Source of the DNA: Paenibacillus tundrae
GTDB lineage: Bacteria; Bacillota; Bacilli; Paenibacillales; Paenibacillaceae
Direction of reading: 5' to 3'
Length of the DNA: 64,000 nucleotides
NCBI RefSeq assembly: GCF_030812775.1
Contig: NZ_JAUSTI010000004.1
Span: forward strand, 1 to 64,000
Under the pieces are notes generated by a model. That model was not told the DNA's origin, searched no databases, and saw nothing but the letters and a program-made list of their open reading frames with translations. Positions 18,009-27,150 of this stretch are shown in pieces; position 1 is the stretch's first letter, and every line of letters starts with the position of its first letter. The position numbers were made by a program, and so were the translations under genes.

Positions 18009-18247
18009 AATTCATGCCACTCCTTCAATTAGTCTATCGTAGTCTACACCTTAATTCGTAGAAGACGACTTGGATGGAACTCGTTCGTTATCTGTACTAT
18101 ATCGTATATATACCATTAGGTAAAGATATTTGAAACAATTATGCCAAAAGGTAAAGAGAATGAGAGAGTGAGTTTTATTATTCGCCCAAAACGACCCAAA
18201 ATGAGGGTTTACTCCAATCTCCAGAAAGTGGTATCCTCGAATAGAAA

Positions 18248-18266
18248 TACGAACACTATACGAACA
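18248..18266. repeat. Direct repeats in the ImmR-ArpU control region
   Basis: Two copies of TACGAACA, 11 bp apart (18248-18255 and 18259-18266), lie in the divergent region 18009-18417. Related CGAAC or GTTCG sequences occur near 18081 and 18328. One helical turn spacing would suit binding by a repressor dimer such as ImmR. The rest of the gap shows no gene. Confidence 0.4.
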
Positions 18267-18417
18267 AATTGTAAATTAATGATAACTGATGCCTATTAAA
18301 ATACGATCGTTTTGGTCTATTCACGCTCGAACGAATTCCAAAAGGCAACAAAGGAACATGAGCTATATGCCGCTCTAGTGCAGAAAACAAAATGTTTAGT
18401 ATATAAGGAGGAGAATA

Positions 18418-18903
18418 ATGATGGAATTATTGTTACCCGAATTGGATCGCCGAAAAACACAGACTGCGGTTGAAGCTGCGCTGGAGAAGTATCGCATATA
18501 CAAAACCATTGCGTTTGAAGAACGAGAAGTGATGGTGACTGCGAGCTATGCAGAACGCTTCCATGGTGCAACGAATGTAACCGGGGATTCGACGGCTCGG
18601 ACAGCAATTTATAATGTGGATGTCCAGCGAGCACGCCAAGCCTATTGTGATACCATTGATTTTATTGTCTCTCGCCTAAGTGAGAAAGAGCGTCTGCTTG
18701 TGTGCGAACGCTATTTGAAAGATGAAGATGTGTTCGATTATAAAGTGTATAATCACGTGTTCGACCCTCCTGTAAGTAAGGATACGTATACGAAGATTCG
18801 AACCCGTGCCTTCTACAAGCTGGCACTTGCTCTATCTGATCGAGGAATAATTAATGTAGAGCCGTTATCGGCAACACGTAAGGAGCGTAAGAAGCTGGGG
18901 TAA
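18418..18903 (+). CDS. ArpU-family phage-type transcriptional regulator
   Basis: A 161-residue protein behind AAGGAGG. The layout matches ArpU/RinA-like phage late regulators: N-terminal LLPELDRRKTQTAVEAALEKYRIYKTIAFEE, the central CDTIDFIVSRLSEKERLLVCERYL and a C-terminal sigma-70 region 4-like helix-turn-helix around SKDTYTKIRTRAFYKLALAL. In phages and PBSX-like elements such proteins (for example Xpf) switch on late structural and lysis genes. It stands alone here, divergent from ImmR, and the nearest structural cluster is the tail module 8.2 kb downstream, which makes that cluster a candidate target. Confidence 0.8.
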   Translation: MMELLLPELDRRKTQTAVEAALEKYRIYKTIAFEEREVMVTASYAERFHGATNVTGDSTARTAIYNVDVQRARQAYCDTIDFIVSRLSEKERLLVCERYLKDEDVFDYKVYNHVFDPPVSKDTYTKIRTRAFYKLALALSDRGIINVEPLSATRKERKKLG

Positions 18904-19036
18904 GGGCAGCGAACTTCATCCTTTAATATCCATGCTTGATTGGATACAATAATGAACAATACAAGGTTTAGTTAAAGTGTGTGTTTAAAAAGGACGGTTG
19001 GACTTTTTGAACAACCTTTTAAAGGAGAGAATCTGC

Positions 19037-20716
19037 ATGTCTGAAGAAGGTAGAATGCAGGCAATGTACACCCTGAAGACGATTGCGGAGACGCTGAATA
19101 CCTCGAACGACCTGAGTATGATGCTGGATACCGTTATAGGTAAGTTATTGGGTCTTACAGGACTGACAACCGGATGGTTATTTCTGATTGGTGAACGCGG
19201 AGAATATTCGTTCATAGCAGACTATGATTTGCCACCTGCACTTCAGCGTCAAGAGAAGCAACCGATGCGATGTGGCACGTGTTGGTGTTTGAATCGCTTC
19301 TGGGATGGACGACTGGACAATGCTGTTAATGTTCTTAACTGCAAACGACTTGAGGATGCGCGAGAATACCAATGGGGAGATACCTATGATATCACCCATC
19401 ATGCAACGGTACCTCTGCGATCTGGTGAGAAGATGTTAGGGCTACTCAATGTAGCTGCCCCGAACAAAGAGCACTTTAGTGAAAGTGAACTGGCACTATT
19501 ACAGGCAGTAGCTTACCAGATCGGCAGTGCGATTGAGCGGATGCGGTTATATCGTGCAGAGCAGAGGCGAGCAGATCTATTTGCCAAGCTAGGCGGATTC
19601 AGCAGTGCGTTAGGACTCGCGGTGAATGAATGTAAGCATTTGGATTCACTGGCCGAGACAACGGTTAGCCTGCTAGGGCAACATTATGATTGGCCATTTG
19701 CGGCATTGCTAAAACTCAGAGAGGATCGTTTGGTTGTACAGGCTGCACATGTTGTAGGAGCCTTGCAACGTCGATCATTATATGAAGATTTTCCTTCGGA
19801 TGGGCTGAACGTTGTACAGCGTGCTATTGAACTTCATCGCGTTACGAAATTATCCGCATCAGAGGTTCAAGAGATAGCTACAAGCAGTGCACGGTCGTTA
19901 CCTGTACCTGTTCTATCTTCAGGTCTTGCCGTGCCCATTCTGAGTATTATTCCGGGAGAAGCAGGCGTATTGGTCGTTGGTTATGCTCAGTCGAGTGTTC
20001 TTCCTCAAGCGGATCATGAGGTACTTGAGGCGATTGCGGAACACATTACTGCGTCGTGGGAAAGCTTGAAGCTTGCTGAGCAACGACGTGAGTTGGCTCG
20101 ATTGGAAGAACGGAATCGCTTGGCACGCGATCTGCATGATTCGGTCAACCAGATTCTATTTTCTTTGTCCCTGACGGCGAAGGGAGCTGAGAGCATGATG
20201 TTGGGCTCTGCAGAGCTTGAGCCTATTAGAGAGGCAATGAAGGACGTTCGTTCTCTTTCTCAGGAAGCGCTCAAGGAAATGCGAGCACTGATTATGCAAC
20301 TACGACCGGCCGGCTTAGAGAAGGGGCTAATGAGTGCATTGCAGGAATATGGTGCAGGACAGGGACTGCAGGTGGTTGTCCATCGTTCTGGTATGGGAAG
20401 TCTGCCCCGAAGTGTTGAAGACGGGCTATGGCGAATCGGACAGGAAGCTCTTAATAATATACGTAAGCATGCTGGTGTGAACGCGGCAGAGATCATCCTA
20501 CATTTGAGTGATCGTGAGGTAACATTAAGCGTAAGCGATCGTGGGAAAGGTGGAGCCAAACGGCGTGGAGCTTTGCCCACTTCTTCTCTCGGATTATCGA
20601 TTATGAAGGAACGTGCTCAAGCGTTGGGAGGTCGATTGGAAATTGTGAGCTCCGCTCGCAAAGGAACAACGGTAACGGTGATCGTCCCGCTTACGTCTGA
20701 AACGGTAGAGAATTAA
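19037..20716 (+). CDS. GAF-domain sensor histidine kinase (NarL-type partner)
   Basis: A 559-residue cytoplasmic kinase. I start at ATG 19037 because AAAGGAGAG precedes it; a TTG 39 bases upstream is weaker. Two GAF-like sensory regions (about 15-165 and 180-345) precede a HisKA_3 dimerisation domain with ERNRLARDLHDSVNQILFSL, where the His is autophosphorylated, and a short HATPase with NNIRKHAGVNAAEI and GLSIMKERAQALGG. No membrane segment is seen. A conserved RCGTCWC cysteine pair in the first GAF could bind a cofactor or metal. It is immediately followed by its response regulator. Confidence 0.9.
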   Translation: MSEEGRMQAMYTLKTIAETLNTSNDLSMMLDTVIGKLLGLTGLTTGWLFLIGERGEYSFIADYDLPPALQRQEKQPMRCGTCWCLNRFWDGRLDNAVNVLNCKRLEDAREYQWGDTYDITHHATVPLRSGEKMLGLLNVAAPNKEHFSESELALLQAVAYQIGSAIERMRLYRAEQRRADLFAKLGGFSSALGLAVNECKHLDSLAETTVSLLGQHYDWPFAALLKLREDRLVVQAAHVVGALQRRSLYEDFPSDGLNVVQRAIELHRVTKLSASEVQEIATSSARSLPVPVLSSGLAVPILSIIPGEAGVLVVGYAQSSVLPQADHEVLEAIAEHITASWESLKLAEQRRELARLEERNRLARDLHDSVNQILFSLSLTAKGAESMMLGSAELEPIREAMKDVRSLSQEALKEMRALIMQLRPAGLEKGLMSALQEYGAGQGLQVVVHRSGMGSLPRSVEDGLWRIGQEALNNIRKHAGVNAAEIILHLSDREVTLSVSDRGKGGAKRRGALPTSSLGLSIMKERAQALGGRLEIVSSARKGTTVTVIVPLTSETVEN

Positions 20717-20728
20717 GGAGGAGAAGAG

Positions 20729-21457
20729 ATGCCGATTAGGATTTTACTTGCGGATGACCATGCGATGGTCAGACGTGGGCTTCATGTTTTTCTATCCACA
20801 CAGTCCGATATGCTTGTTGTTGGCGAGGCATCTGATGGACAGGAAGCGTTGCAACAAGCGGCAGAGCTGAAGCCGGACATGGTGTTAATGGATCTGCATA
20901 TGCCTGTACTTGATGGAATAGAAACAGCTAGACAACTTCGAGTGCTTACGCCTAGTATTCGGATCATTGTACTCACATCGTTCTCAGACCAGGATCATGT
21001 TGTACCTGCTGTACGTGCTGGGGTCAAAGGATATTTGTTAAAAGATATCGAACCAGAGGATCTGGCGTTGGCGATCCGCAATGTACATGCAGGTCAGGTG
21101 GAGCTTCATCCGGCGGCGGCCGGTCAACTCATGCATGTCATGGCTTCTGCTGAACTATCTATGAATGAACAGCAGTTATCGTTGAAGCAGACAGAGCCAC
21201 AGCCTGTACAAGAGCAACGTCAGGATAAGGGTAAGGAAGCACAAGCATCAGCACCTGAACTTGATACCTTAACCCGTCGTGAACATGAGGTGTTGGGTCT
21301 CATCGCACAAGGGTTGAGTAATAAAGAAATTGCAGCTAGGCTGGTCATTACCGAGAAAACAGTAAAAACGCATGTTAGTCATCTATTGGATAAATTAGGG
21401 CTATCTGATCGTACCCAAGCCGCGATCTATGCGGTTCGCAAAGGATGGGTGGTCTGA
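20729..21457 (+). CDS. NarL/FixJ-family response regulator
   Basis: A 242-residue regulator with receiver domain (DDH near residue 10, [12 protein letters not shown] phospho-acceptor Asp around residue 54, and K104-like [10 protein letters not shown]) and LuxR-type helix-turn-helix ([43 protein letters not shown]). A Gln/Glu-rich linker of about 45 residues between the domains is longer than usual. It starts 12 bp after the histidine kinase and shares its transcript, ending in the terminator at 21494. Target genes are not evident. Confidence 0.93.
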   Translation: MPIRILLADDHAMVRRGLHVFLSTQSDMLVVGEASDGQEALQQAAELKPDMVLMDLHMPVLDGIETARQLRVLTPSIRIIVLTSFSDQDHVVPAVRAGVKGYLLKDIEPEDLALAIRNVHAGQVELHPAAAGQLMHVMASAELSMNEQQLSLKQTEPQPVQEQRQDKGKEAQASAPELDTLTRREHEVLGLIAQGLSNKEIAARLVITEKTVKTHVSHLLDKLGLSDRTQAAIYAVRKGWVV

Positions 21458-21493
21458 GCATCATCGTAACCATGCCTCAGTCCAAAGTCGTAG

Positions 21494-21520
21494 AAACTCA
21501 GCCGAAAGGTTGAGTTTTTT
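21494..21520 (+). terminator. Rho-independent terminator of the kinase-regulator pair
   Basis: AAACTCAGCC GAAA GGTTGAGTTT hairpin followed by T-rich sequence. Confidence 0.85.
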
Positions 21521-21638
21521 GGTGCTGGAAGTTAAGCCTTTCTGCTGACGCATCTAAGGGTGAAGAAAGTTATGCTAGTAATACATAAGACGGGAACATG
21601 AAATGAAATCAAATGAAATGAAAAAGGAGTGTGACCCA

Positions 21639-22202
21639 ATGAAGTTTATTGTTGTGGCAGGAAGTAATCGTAAAAATGCGACCAGTACACGTCTGGGAGA
21701 ATATGTGATTCAAGCTATTCATGGTCAAGGACATGAAGCGAGCCTGTTCGATTTATATCAAACACCGGTTCCTTTCTACGCAGCGGACGAGAAACTCGAC
21801 GATGATCTACATTTGTCTGATCTGAAGTCTCGAGTGCTCGCGGCAGACGCCATTATTTTAGCTACGCCAGAGTACCATGGAAGCATAAGCGGTGTGCTCA
21901 AAAATGCACTGGATCATCTAGGTCAATCCTATTTCAGCGGGAAACCAGTGTTGTCCATTAGTTCATCGGGAGGTGCTGTAGGCGTAAGTGCGCTACTACA
22001 GTTGCAAGCGATTGTGCGGAATATGCATGGGATTAATGCATCAGAATGGATTTCCATCGGCGGAGCGCAGCGTAGACGATTCGAGGCAACATACGATGGA
22101 TACGAGGAATATGAGGGCAGTCAGGATATTGAAGAACGGATTCAACGTGTGCTTGGTTCGTTTTTGCATCTAGCAGAAGCCATCACGTCTGCGCGTAAAT
22201 AA
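21639..22202 (+). CDS. NADPH-dependent FMN reductase
   Basis: A 187-residue flavodoxin-like protein. ATG 21639 follows AAGGAG; the longer form from 21603 has no such site. MKFIVVAGSNRKNATSTRLGEYV is the FMN phosphate-binding loop, ILATPEYHGSISGVLKNALDHL is the diagnostic PEYxxxxxxxLKNALD box, and SSSGGAVGVSALLQLQ completes the flavin pocket. Members reduce FMN, quinones, chromate or azo compounds. It precedes a VOC-family gene by 25 bp, so the two may form an operon dealing with reactive or xenobiotic compounds; that is inference. Confidence 0.9.
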   Translation: MKFIVVAGSNRKNATSTRLGEYVIQAIHGQGHEASLFDLYQTPVPFYAADEKLDDDLHLSDLKSRVLAADAIILATPEYHGSISGVLKNALDHLGQSYFSGKPVLSISSSGGAVGVSALLQLQAIVRNMHGINASEWISIGGAQRRRFEATYDGYEEYEGSQDIEERIQRVLGSFLHLAEAITSARK

Positions 22203-22227
22203 CACTTGATAGAGAGGGGGATATCGT

Positions 22228-22683
22228 ATGATTAAAGGAATATTTGAGACCCATCTGAATGTAACAGATTTGGAGAAATCTCATCATTTTTACGAACAGG
22301 TCATAGGTCTGGAACATGCATATGGACAGCCCGAGCGAGGAAACTCCTTTTATTGGGTCGGTGGTAGAGGAAACGCAATGCTGGGTCTTTGGCAAAAGGA
22401 ACCTGCTAATGTTCAGCGGCAACATTTTGCTTTTCATGTGTCCTTAGAGGATATGAAACAAGCTGTCCCTTATCTGGAGGCTAAAGGTATTACGACGCGT
22501 AATTTCTTAGATGATGACATTGGTGAATTGTATGTGTTCGGCTGGATGCCCGCCGTGTCGGTGTATTTCACCGATCCAGATGGGCACTCGCTTGAGTTCA
22601 TATCCATGCTGTCAGACGAAGCAAAGCCTGAGCTGGGCTTGGTACCGTGGAGTACGTGGGAACGCATGCATGGACGCGTGTAG
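22228..22683 (+). CDS. VOC-family protein (glyoxalase/bleomycin-resistance fold)
   Basis: A 151-residue protein with the paired beta-alpha-beta-beta-beta units of the vicinal oxygen chelate fold. The first metal ligand is His near residue 8 (ETHLNVTDLEKSHHFYEQVIGL), a second His-containing strand is RQHFAFHVSLEDM, and SVYFTDPDGHSLEFI carries the final His/Glu. GAGAGGGGG provides the ribosome site. The reaction cannot be assigned; relatives include glyoxalases, dioxygenases and antibiotic-inactivating proteins. It follows the FMN reductase gene closely. Confidence 0.85.
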   Translation: MIKGIFETHLNVTDLEKSHHFYEQVIGLEHAYGQPERGNSFYWVGGRGNAMLGLWQKEPANVQRQHFAFHVSLEDMKQAVPYLEAKGITTRNFLDDDIGELYVFGWMPAVSVYFTDPDGHSLEFISMLSDEAKPELGLVPWSTWERMHGRV

Positions 22684-22876
22684 GTACATGCACTCGAGGT
22701 CGTCGTCCAAGACGTCGGAAATCTTCAAATGTAGTAAAACGCAAGCCAGTGAAGTAAAAATGGAGCGGGTCAGCAAGGGTGTGCATATCTTCACGATTTG
22801 GCTCATTTAATAGAAGTATCCGCAATGTAAGCGGTATATATGGGGAAACACTTATTCGATGAAGGAGGGATGCATT

Positions 22877-23827
22877 ATGGATCGACGTTTGTTAGAAGAG
22901 GGTCTAATGATCATCGTTTCGAGTCGGGAGCACACAGGGGATCTGTGGCATGCCCATTATGGGGCAGCAGCGATTGCGGCTTACTTCTGGGTGAGGGAGA
23001 ACCGCTTAACCTCCCTGGCTGCTGGAAGTGTTACCGCTGAAGCCAAGGCAATGCTCCGCAAACATGGCGTACACTCGGGAGAACCTTCTTTGCGAGGTGA
23101 AGTGTTGCCGGTGGAAGAAGCGGAAGCACTTATCACCCAGGCGCTGGATCGTACCATTGGTGAGCTGCACTGGATTGGGCATCAAGCGATCTATGGAGCG
23201 CTAAGCTTGAAAGCCATTCGCGAGCTGGAGGGCTGGGGGACTGCCCGTGATGTGCAACAGCTAGTTGAGCTGATGGATTCATTTGAGCGGACTGTGCCCG
23301 GACGATCGTGGATCAATACGACAGTCAAAGAAATACGCACGCTACGTGTAGATGAATCTGACGGTTTTCCCCTGATTGAACGTCCGGAGGATCTGTCGCG
23401 TCTCATTCTGGATGAGCTTGGGGCATTGGATACCATCTATCAAGCAGAGGCTCATCATGATCTCATCGGACATATGTTAACGTATGGACATGCACTTAAT
23501 ATTTTGCATGAATTAGGCTATCCAAGCTTGTTCCATCAAGGGCTGCCGCCGTTCTTAACGATGGTAAAAGCGTTGCGACTCAGCCGTAACGTTGATCATG
23601 AACTAGATAGGCTGACATTACAGTCTCCAGTCGATCGACTGCCCCTGGTACGTGCTGAACGCTCGATTGCATTGCCACATGAACTTGAATACTGGCTAAC
23701 AGACCGCCGGTCACAAGATTGGAACAGCGGACATGTATTCAAATTTCCATTCAGTTTCTATCATCATGCAAGAAACAGCAATTCGGTTCCAGAGAGCTGG
23801 GAAAACTTCCGATATATTATTGCTTAA
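22877..23827 (+). CDS. Conserved-looking protein of unknown function (316 aa)
   Basis: Start at ATG 22877 behind GAAGGAGGG. The protein is soluble and mostly helical, with several paired histidines in helices: LWHAHYGAAAIAAYF near the N-terminus, EAHHDLIGHMLTYGHALNILHEL in the middle, and FPFSFYHHARNS near the C-terminus. This distribution of His/Asp/Glu residues could form a metal site, somewhat reminiscent of helical-bundle oxidases, but I do not recognise the family. A terminator follows at 23923. No close functional neighbour is visible. Confidence 0.65.
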   Translation: MDRRLLEEGLMIIVSSREHTGDLWHAHYGAAAIAAYFWVRENRLTSLAAGSVTAEAKAMLRKHGVHSGEPSLRGEVLPVEEAEALITQALDRTIGELHWIGHQAIYGALSLKAIRELEGWGTARDVQQLVELMDSFERTVPGRSWINTTVKEIRTLRVDESDGFPLIERPEDLSRLILDELGALDTIYQAEAHHDLIGHMLTYGHALNILHELGYPSLFHQGLPPFLTMVKALRLSRNVDHELDRLTLQSPVDRLPLVRAERSIALPHELEYWLTDRRSQDWNSGHVFKFPFSFYHHARNSNSVPESWENFRYIIA

Positions 23828-23922
23828 CGAGGCTACGAAAGAAACATTCATTCCATAGTGTGGATTGAGTGATTAGATATAGAATCAATGGACATATGTA
23901 AGGAACGAGGAAATAGAATGAG

Positions 23923-23964
23923 AAGAGCACAGCCTGTGAAGTATAGGGGCATGTGCTCTTTTTT
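23923..23964 (+). terminator. Rho-independent terminator
   Basis: Arms AAGAGCACA (23923-23931) and TGTGCTCTT (23952-23960) with a T-run. Confidence 0.8.
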
Positions 23965-23993
23965 GGTATGTGAATTTAAGCTAATCCTTAGAT

Positions 23994-24479
23994 CTAACGG
24001 ACTCCTATCCAAATGATGAAAAGAATGATTGTGACTCGCGATAACAACAAGAAGAGGGGCTTCGTCGATGGATTGCGTACTACCCATACTCCCCAAGAAC
24101 AGGTCAGGGCTGTGCTCATCCAAAAAACAAGGAAAGGCAAGCCTTCGGCTGTAAAAGGGAATGATATTGGCGGTAGAGTGGAAAGACCTGTACCAAGGAA
24201 TAACCAAGCTGTCATATAGACAGTAAGGAAGGATGCTAATACAAACATAATCGTTTGAGACCAGAAGCGATATAAACCGACTAGACGGAGGGTAATTACA
24301 GAAAGCAGATACAGCAGCATCACACTCGTTAAATACATCACCACAGTCCATCCAATAAACGAGTCAGTTACTACGCCAGCCTCCCTATATAGAAGGAACA
24401 GGGTCAATATATGCATCACGTAACCTGTCATATAACCACTTATGATCACCCAGAGGTAGAACCAATCTGATCTTTGCAT
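23994..24479 (-). CDS. Polytopic membrane protein of unknown function (161 aa)
   Basis: Four to five hydrophobic segments (about residues 8-28, 39-62, 70-96, 115-135 and 141-158) with short loops predict an integral membrane protein. I choose the ATG at 24479 because AAGGAG lies eight bases upstream; a GTG three codons earlier is possible. No catalytic motif or family signature was recognised. It converges with the 22877 gene, with a terminator between them. Confidence 0.6.
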   Translation of the reverse strand: MQRSDWFYLWVIISGYMTGYVMHILTLFLLYREAGVVTDSFIGWTVVMYLTSVMLLYLLSVITLRLVGLYRFWSQTIMFVLASFLTVYMTAWLFLGTGLSTLPPISFPFTAEGLPFLVFWMSTALTCSWGVWVVRNPSTKPLFLLLSRVTIILFIIWIGVR

Positions 24480-24723
24480 GCATGTCACTCCTTCTGATCC
24501 TATACATCTTTCATTTGTAGTATAAACGTTTGCGGGATTATAAAAGTTGAGTCAAATCAACTAATATTAAGCCTTCGCAAGAAACCGACGCTGAGCCGAC
24601 GTATTCGCTTCCACAATCGGTCTTAATTCAGGCGGTTAACCGTCAGCGTAGACGTTTAAAAGAGGTAAGATGGTATTATCGGATCAGAAGGAAAGCAATC
24701 ATATCGATATGATCTATGAATCT

Positions 24724-24746
24724 ACTGGCTAAAGGCCAGTTTTTTT
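24724..24746 (+). terminator. Terminator-like hairpin upstream of the DUF4127 gene
   Basis: ACTGGC TAAAG GCCAGT followed by seven T, 70 bp before the DUF4127 start. The preceding non-coding stretch (24489-24723) contains complementary ACGCTGA/TCAGCGT segments and a CGGTTAACCG palindrome, so the whole may be a structured leader. No known riboswitch was recognised. Confidence 0.6.
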
Positions 24747-24815
24747 AATAGGGGCTAAGCGTTCTGATCAGATGCTGAAGGAAAATCTCATTCTTGGAGC
24801 AGGAGGTAGCATGAT

Positions 24816-26663
24816 ATGAAAAAAGTATTGTATGTCCCACTCGATGATCGTCCAGCCAACCTGGATGACGTCGTTGTACAAGGTAAAGCAGCCGGTCTCC
24901 ATATCGTTACACCGAACCGGAAGGACATCCGAAACCGTTTGGATTCGGAGAAAACGGTAGATGGCACCACATTACTTGGTACATCTACACCTCAGTATGG
25001 CAAGCCGTCCAATATTCACGATTTTATTCTGGAGCATGCTGCTGAAGTTGAAGGCTTCATTATTTCAAGCGATATGCTGGCTTACGGTGGTCTGATTGGT
25101 AGCCGCGAGCTTCGTGAGAACGGAGGCGGTGACTATCCGAACTATGATCAGGAGACAACGCGGTTGTTGGATGTAATTCGCGTTATTAAAGAGAAATACC
25201 CATGTAAACCCGTTTACGTAATGGATACAATCATGCGACTTGCGACCACTTCATTTGCAGATGGGCTTGCACTTGATGCCTATAATGAATCGCGAGCATT
25301 GATGCAGCAACCTCGTCAGACGTTTACGACCTTTGAGGATATCATTCAGGGGTATAACGTATCTCCTGAATCTACAGAGTATGGTGAAACGACCTATTTT
25401 GATAAAGAACAATACTATAATACGAGACAGCATAAATTCAAAACGAATCTGTATATCCTCGATCAACTGGCACGTAAGGGATATATTGATTTTCTCGCGG
25501 TTGGTGTGGACGATGCCAATACGCAAGGGGTACAGATTAATGAAATCCGCTATGTGGAGAATCGAATTAATGAATGGCTTGGCGGGGTAGCTGGGCAGAA
25601 TCCAGACCGTGCGATTATTCTTCCGGATGCGGATGGTTTGGGACACTCGCTATTAGCTCGGATGGCGAATCAATTGATTCGTGATGGTGCAAAAACACGT
25701 TATGCGGTTACCTACTTCGGACCACATGGTAATACCATCGTGAACACCTATGAATATATGAATGTACATGAAAATGTAGCCCGCCATATTGATATCGTAG
25801 GTGGTGTGCTTGTTGCTGATTCTGCATATCCAGTTCCAGAGGAAGAGACGGATGCTGATCTTGTCCCAGGCGAGAACGTAAGGCAGGATGATGCTGCGCT
25901 TCAAGCTGCAACGTTCGATGTTACCTCAGAACTTGATCGGATGACCAGCCATTCTCATAAGAACAAACCAGAGCCTAACTTAGAAATTGTGGCGATTACG
26001 TCACTGGAACAGGTAGAGGCTGCTGTTGAACGAATTAACGCCAATAGTGAGCAAGGTGTGCCAACGGTTGTGATTGATTTTGTAGGTAAAGGCCCGGCGA
26101 ATGTAGATGTAGCTGAAGCGCTATTGAGTAGCTCGCACACTGGTCGCGCTCTAGGGTATAGTGCGTGGAATACACCCGGCAATAAGATCGGAATTGCGGT
26201 TGGTATGGGACAATCTCGCTACGCCTTCATTACGAAGGAAACGAATGCTTCTGCTCTACAGGAAGCAATGAACGCTCAAGGTTCACTATTGTTTAAACGT
26301 TTCCTGAAGGATTATTACTACAAAGCGGTTGCGATTGCAGATATTCGCACGTATTCCCGAGCTCATGCCCTGTATACCAACGTGGCTACGCTTGCGGATC
26401 AGAATATGCTTTTGTTCAATTCCAGTGAGGATTACGAACACCTACAATCGTTGCTGCGAGATTTAATGCAGACATACACAACGACACTTGCCGCTAAACC
26501 TGCATTTGCCCAAGGTAATGATGCGGTGGTTCAATTGGAAGATGGAGAAAGCTCCTATGCTGCGTATGAAAATGCAGAGCTGGAGTATACAAATCCCGAC
26601 TTTATCTGGGGACGTGCGTTTGAAATTACGCTGAACCCCCAAGTTACATTGGTGTCTGTTTAA
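24816..26663 (+). CDS. DUF4127 family protein
   Basis: A 615-residue soluble protein opening KKVLYVPLDDRPANLDDV, the typical DUF4127 start (PLDxRPxN), followed by ISSDMLAYGGLIGSR and VGVDDANTQGVQINEIRYV, other family blocks. No signal peptide is present. The fold suggests an enzyme acting on a small polar ligand, but no function is established for the family to my knowledge. GGAGGTAG precedes the ATG. It is a single gene with a terminator-like leader hairpin upstream and a MITE-like element plus terminator downstream. Confidence 0.85.
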   Translation: MKKVLYVPLDDRPANLDDVVVQGKAAGLHIVTPNRKDIRNRLDSEKTVDGTTLLGTSTPQYGKPSNIHDFILEHAAEVEGFIISSDMLAYGGLIGSRELRENGGGDYPNYDQETTRLLDVIRVIKEKYPCKPVYVMDTIMRLATTSFADGLALDAYNESRALMQQPRQTFTTFEDIIQGYNVSPESTEYGETTYFDKEQYYNTRQHKFKTNLYILDQLARKGYIDFLAVGVDDANTQGVQINEIRYVENRINEWLGGVAGQNPDRAIILPDADGLGHSLLARMANQLIRDGAKTRYAVTYFGPHGNTIVNTYEYMNVHENVARHIDIVGGVLVADSAYPVPEEETDADLVPGENVRQDDAALQAATFDVTSELDRMTSHSHKNKPEPNLEIVAITSLEQVEAAVERINANSEQGVPTVVIDFVGKGPANVDVAEALLSSSHTGRALGYSAWNTPGNKIGIAVGMGQSRYAFITKETNASALQEAMNAQGSLLFKRFLKDYYYKAVAIADIRTYSRAHALYTNVATLADQNMLLFNSSEDYEHLQSLLRDLMQTYTTTLAAKPAFAQGNDAVVQLEDGESSYAAYENAELEYTNPDFIWGRAFEITLNPQVTLVSV

Positions 26664-26809
26664 CTTCATATAGTGTCGTCTTTTTTCCACCCAAGATACT
26701 CTCTTAATCGCACCGAAGTCATGCCAATCACCATCCGCGTTTGGGATCAACAGGTGTAAGATTATATTATCGGATCAATCGCACAGGGACACACCGAAAG
26801 CACATACGC

Positions 26810-26973
26810 TAGGGCGTGATTGAAAACTCCGAAGGACGCAGATTTTGCCGAATTTTCGTTCCAAGCCAGGAAGTTTTCCGCAGGCGTGCCGGGGCACGTC
26901 AAGGGAAAGTGACGCAGCAGGGAGCGAAAAGGGGGTGAAAGATGCACTTCAGCGAGTTTTCAAACACGTCCTA
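26810..26973 (-). mobile_element. MITE-like dispersed element, copy 2 (inverted relative to copy 1)
   Basis: Also exactly 164 bp counting the flanking TA pairs. The ends read TAGGGCGTGATTGAAAACTC and GAGTTTTCAAACACGTCCTA, a clear terminal inverted repeat. The reverse complement aligns ungapped to 9147-9310 at an estimated four-fifths identity. It lies between the DUF4127 gene and a terminator, so it may be transcribed with that gene. Confidence 0.75.
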
Positions 26974-26983
26974 ATGTACAGCA

Positions 26984-27010
26984 GACCGGCCATTGAGCCG
27001 GTCTTTCTTA
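26984..27010 (+). terminator. Rho-independent terminator
   Basis: GACCGGC CATTGA GCCGGTC followed by TTTCTT. It separates the DUF4127 gene and MITE from the tail cluster. Confidence 0.75.
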
Positions 27011-27080
27011 TGCGGTGATGTTGTCTAGTTTGGTTCGATCATAGATTGTATTGCAGACGGAATGTTAAAGGGGGAGTTTC

Positions 27081-27134
27081 ATGACTGCTGCATTGTCGCT
27101 GCACAGCGGGAGCAGATCATACATTTGCAGCTGA
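27081..27134 (+). CDS. Possible 17-residue leader peptide
   Basis: ATG at 27081 follows AAAGGGGGAG, a stronger ribosome site than that of the next gene, and opens 17 codons ending TGA, 16 bp before the GTG start at 27151. The encoded peptide (MTAALSLHSGSRSYICS) has no recognisable features. It might couple translation into the tail cluster. This is inference from the ribosome site alone. Confidence 0.3.
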   Translation: MTAALSLHSGSRSYICS

Positions 27135-27150
27135 AGGGGGCGAAATAAAT

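Noticed and set aside
24674-26777. 13-bp direct repeat TATTATCGGATCA on both sides of the DUF4127 gene
   Set aside because: Direct repeats of this length are expected by chance in 64 kb; no other sign of an insertion.
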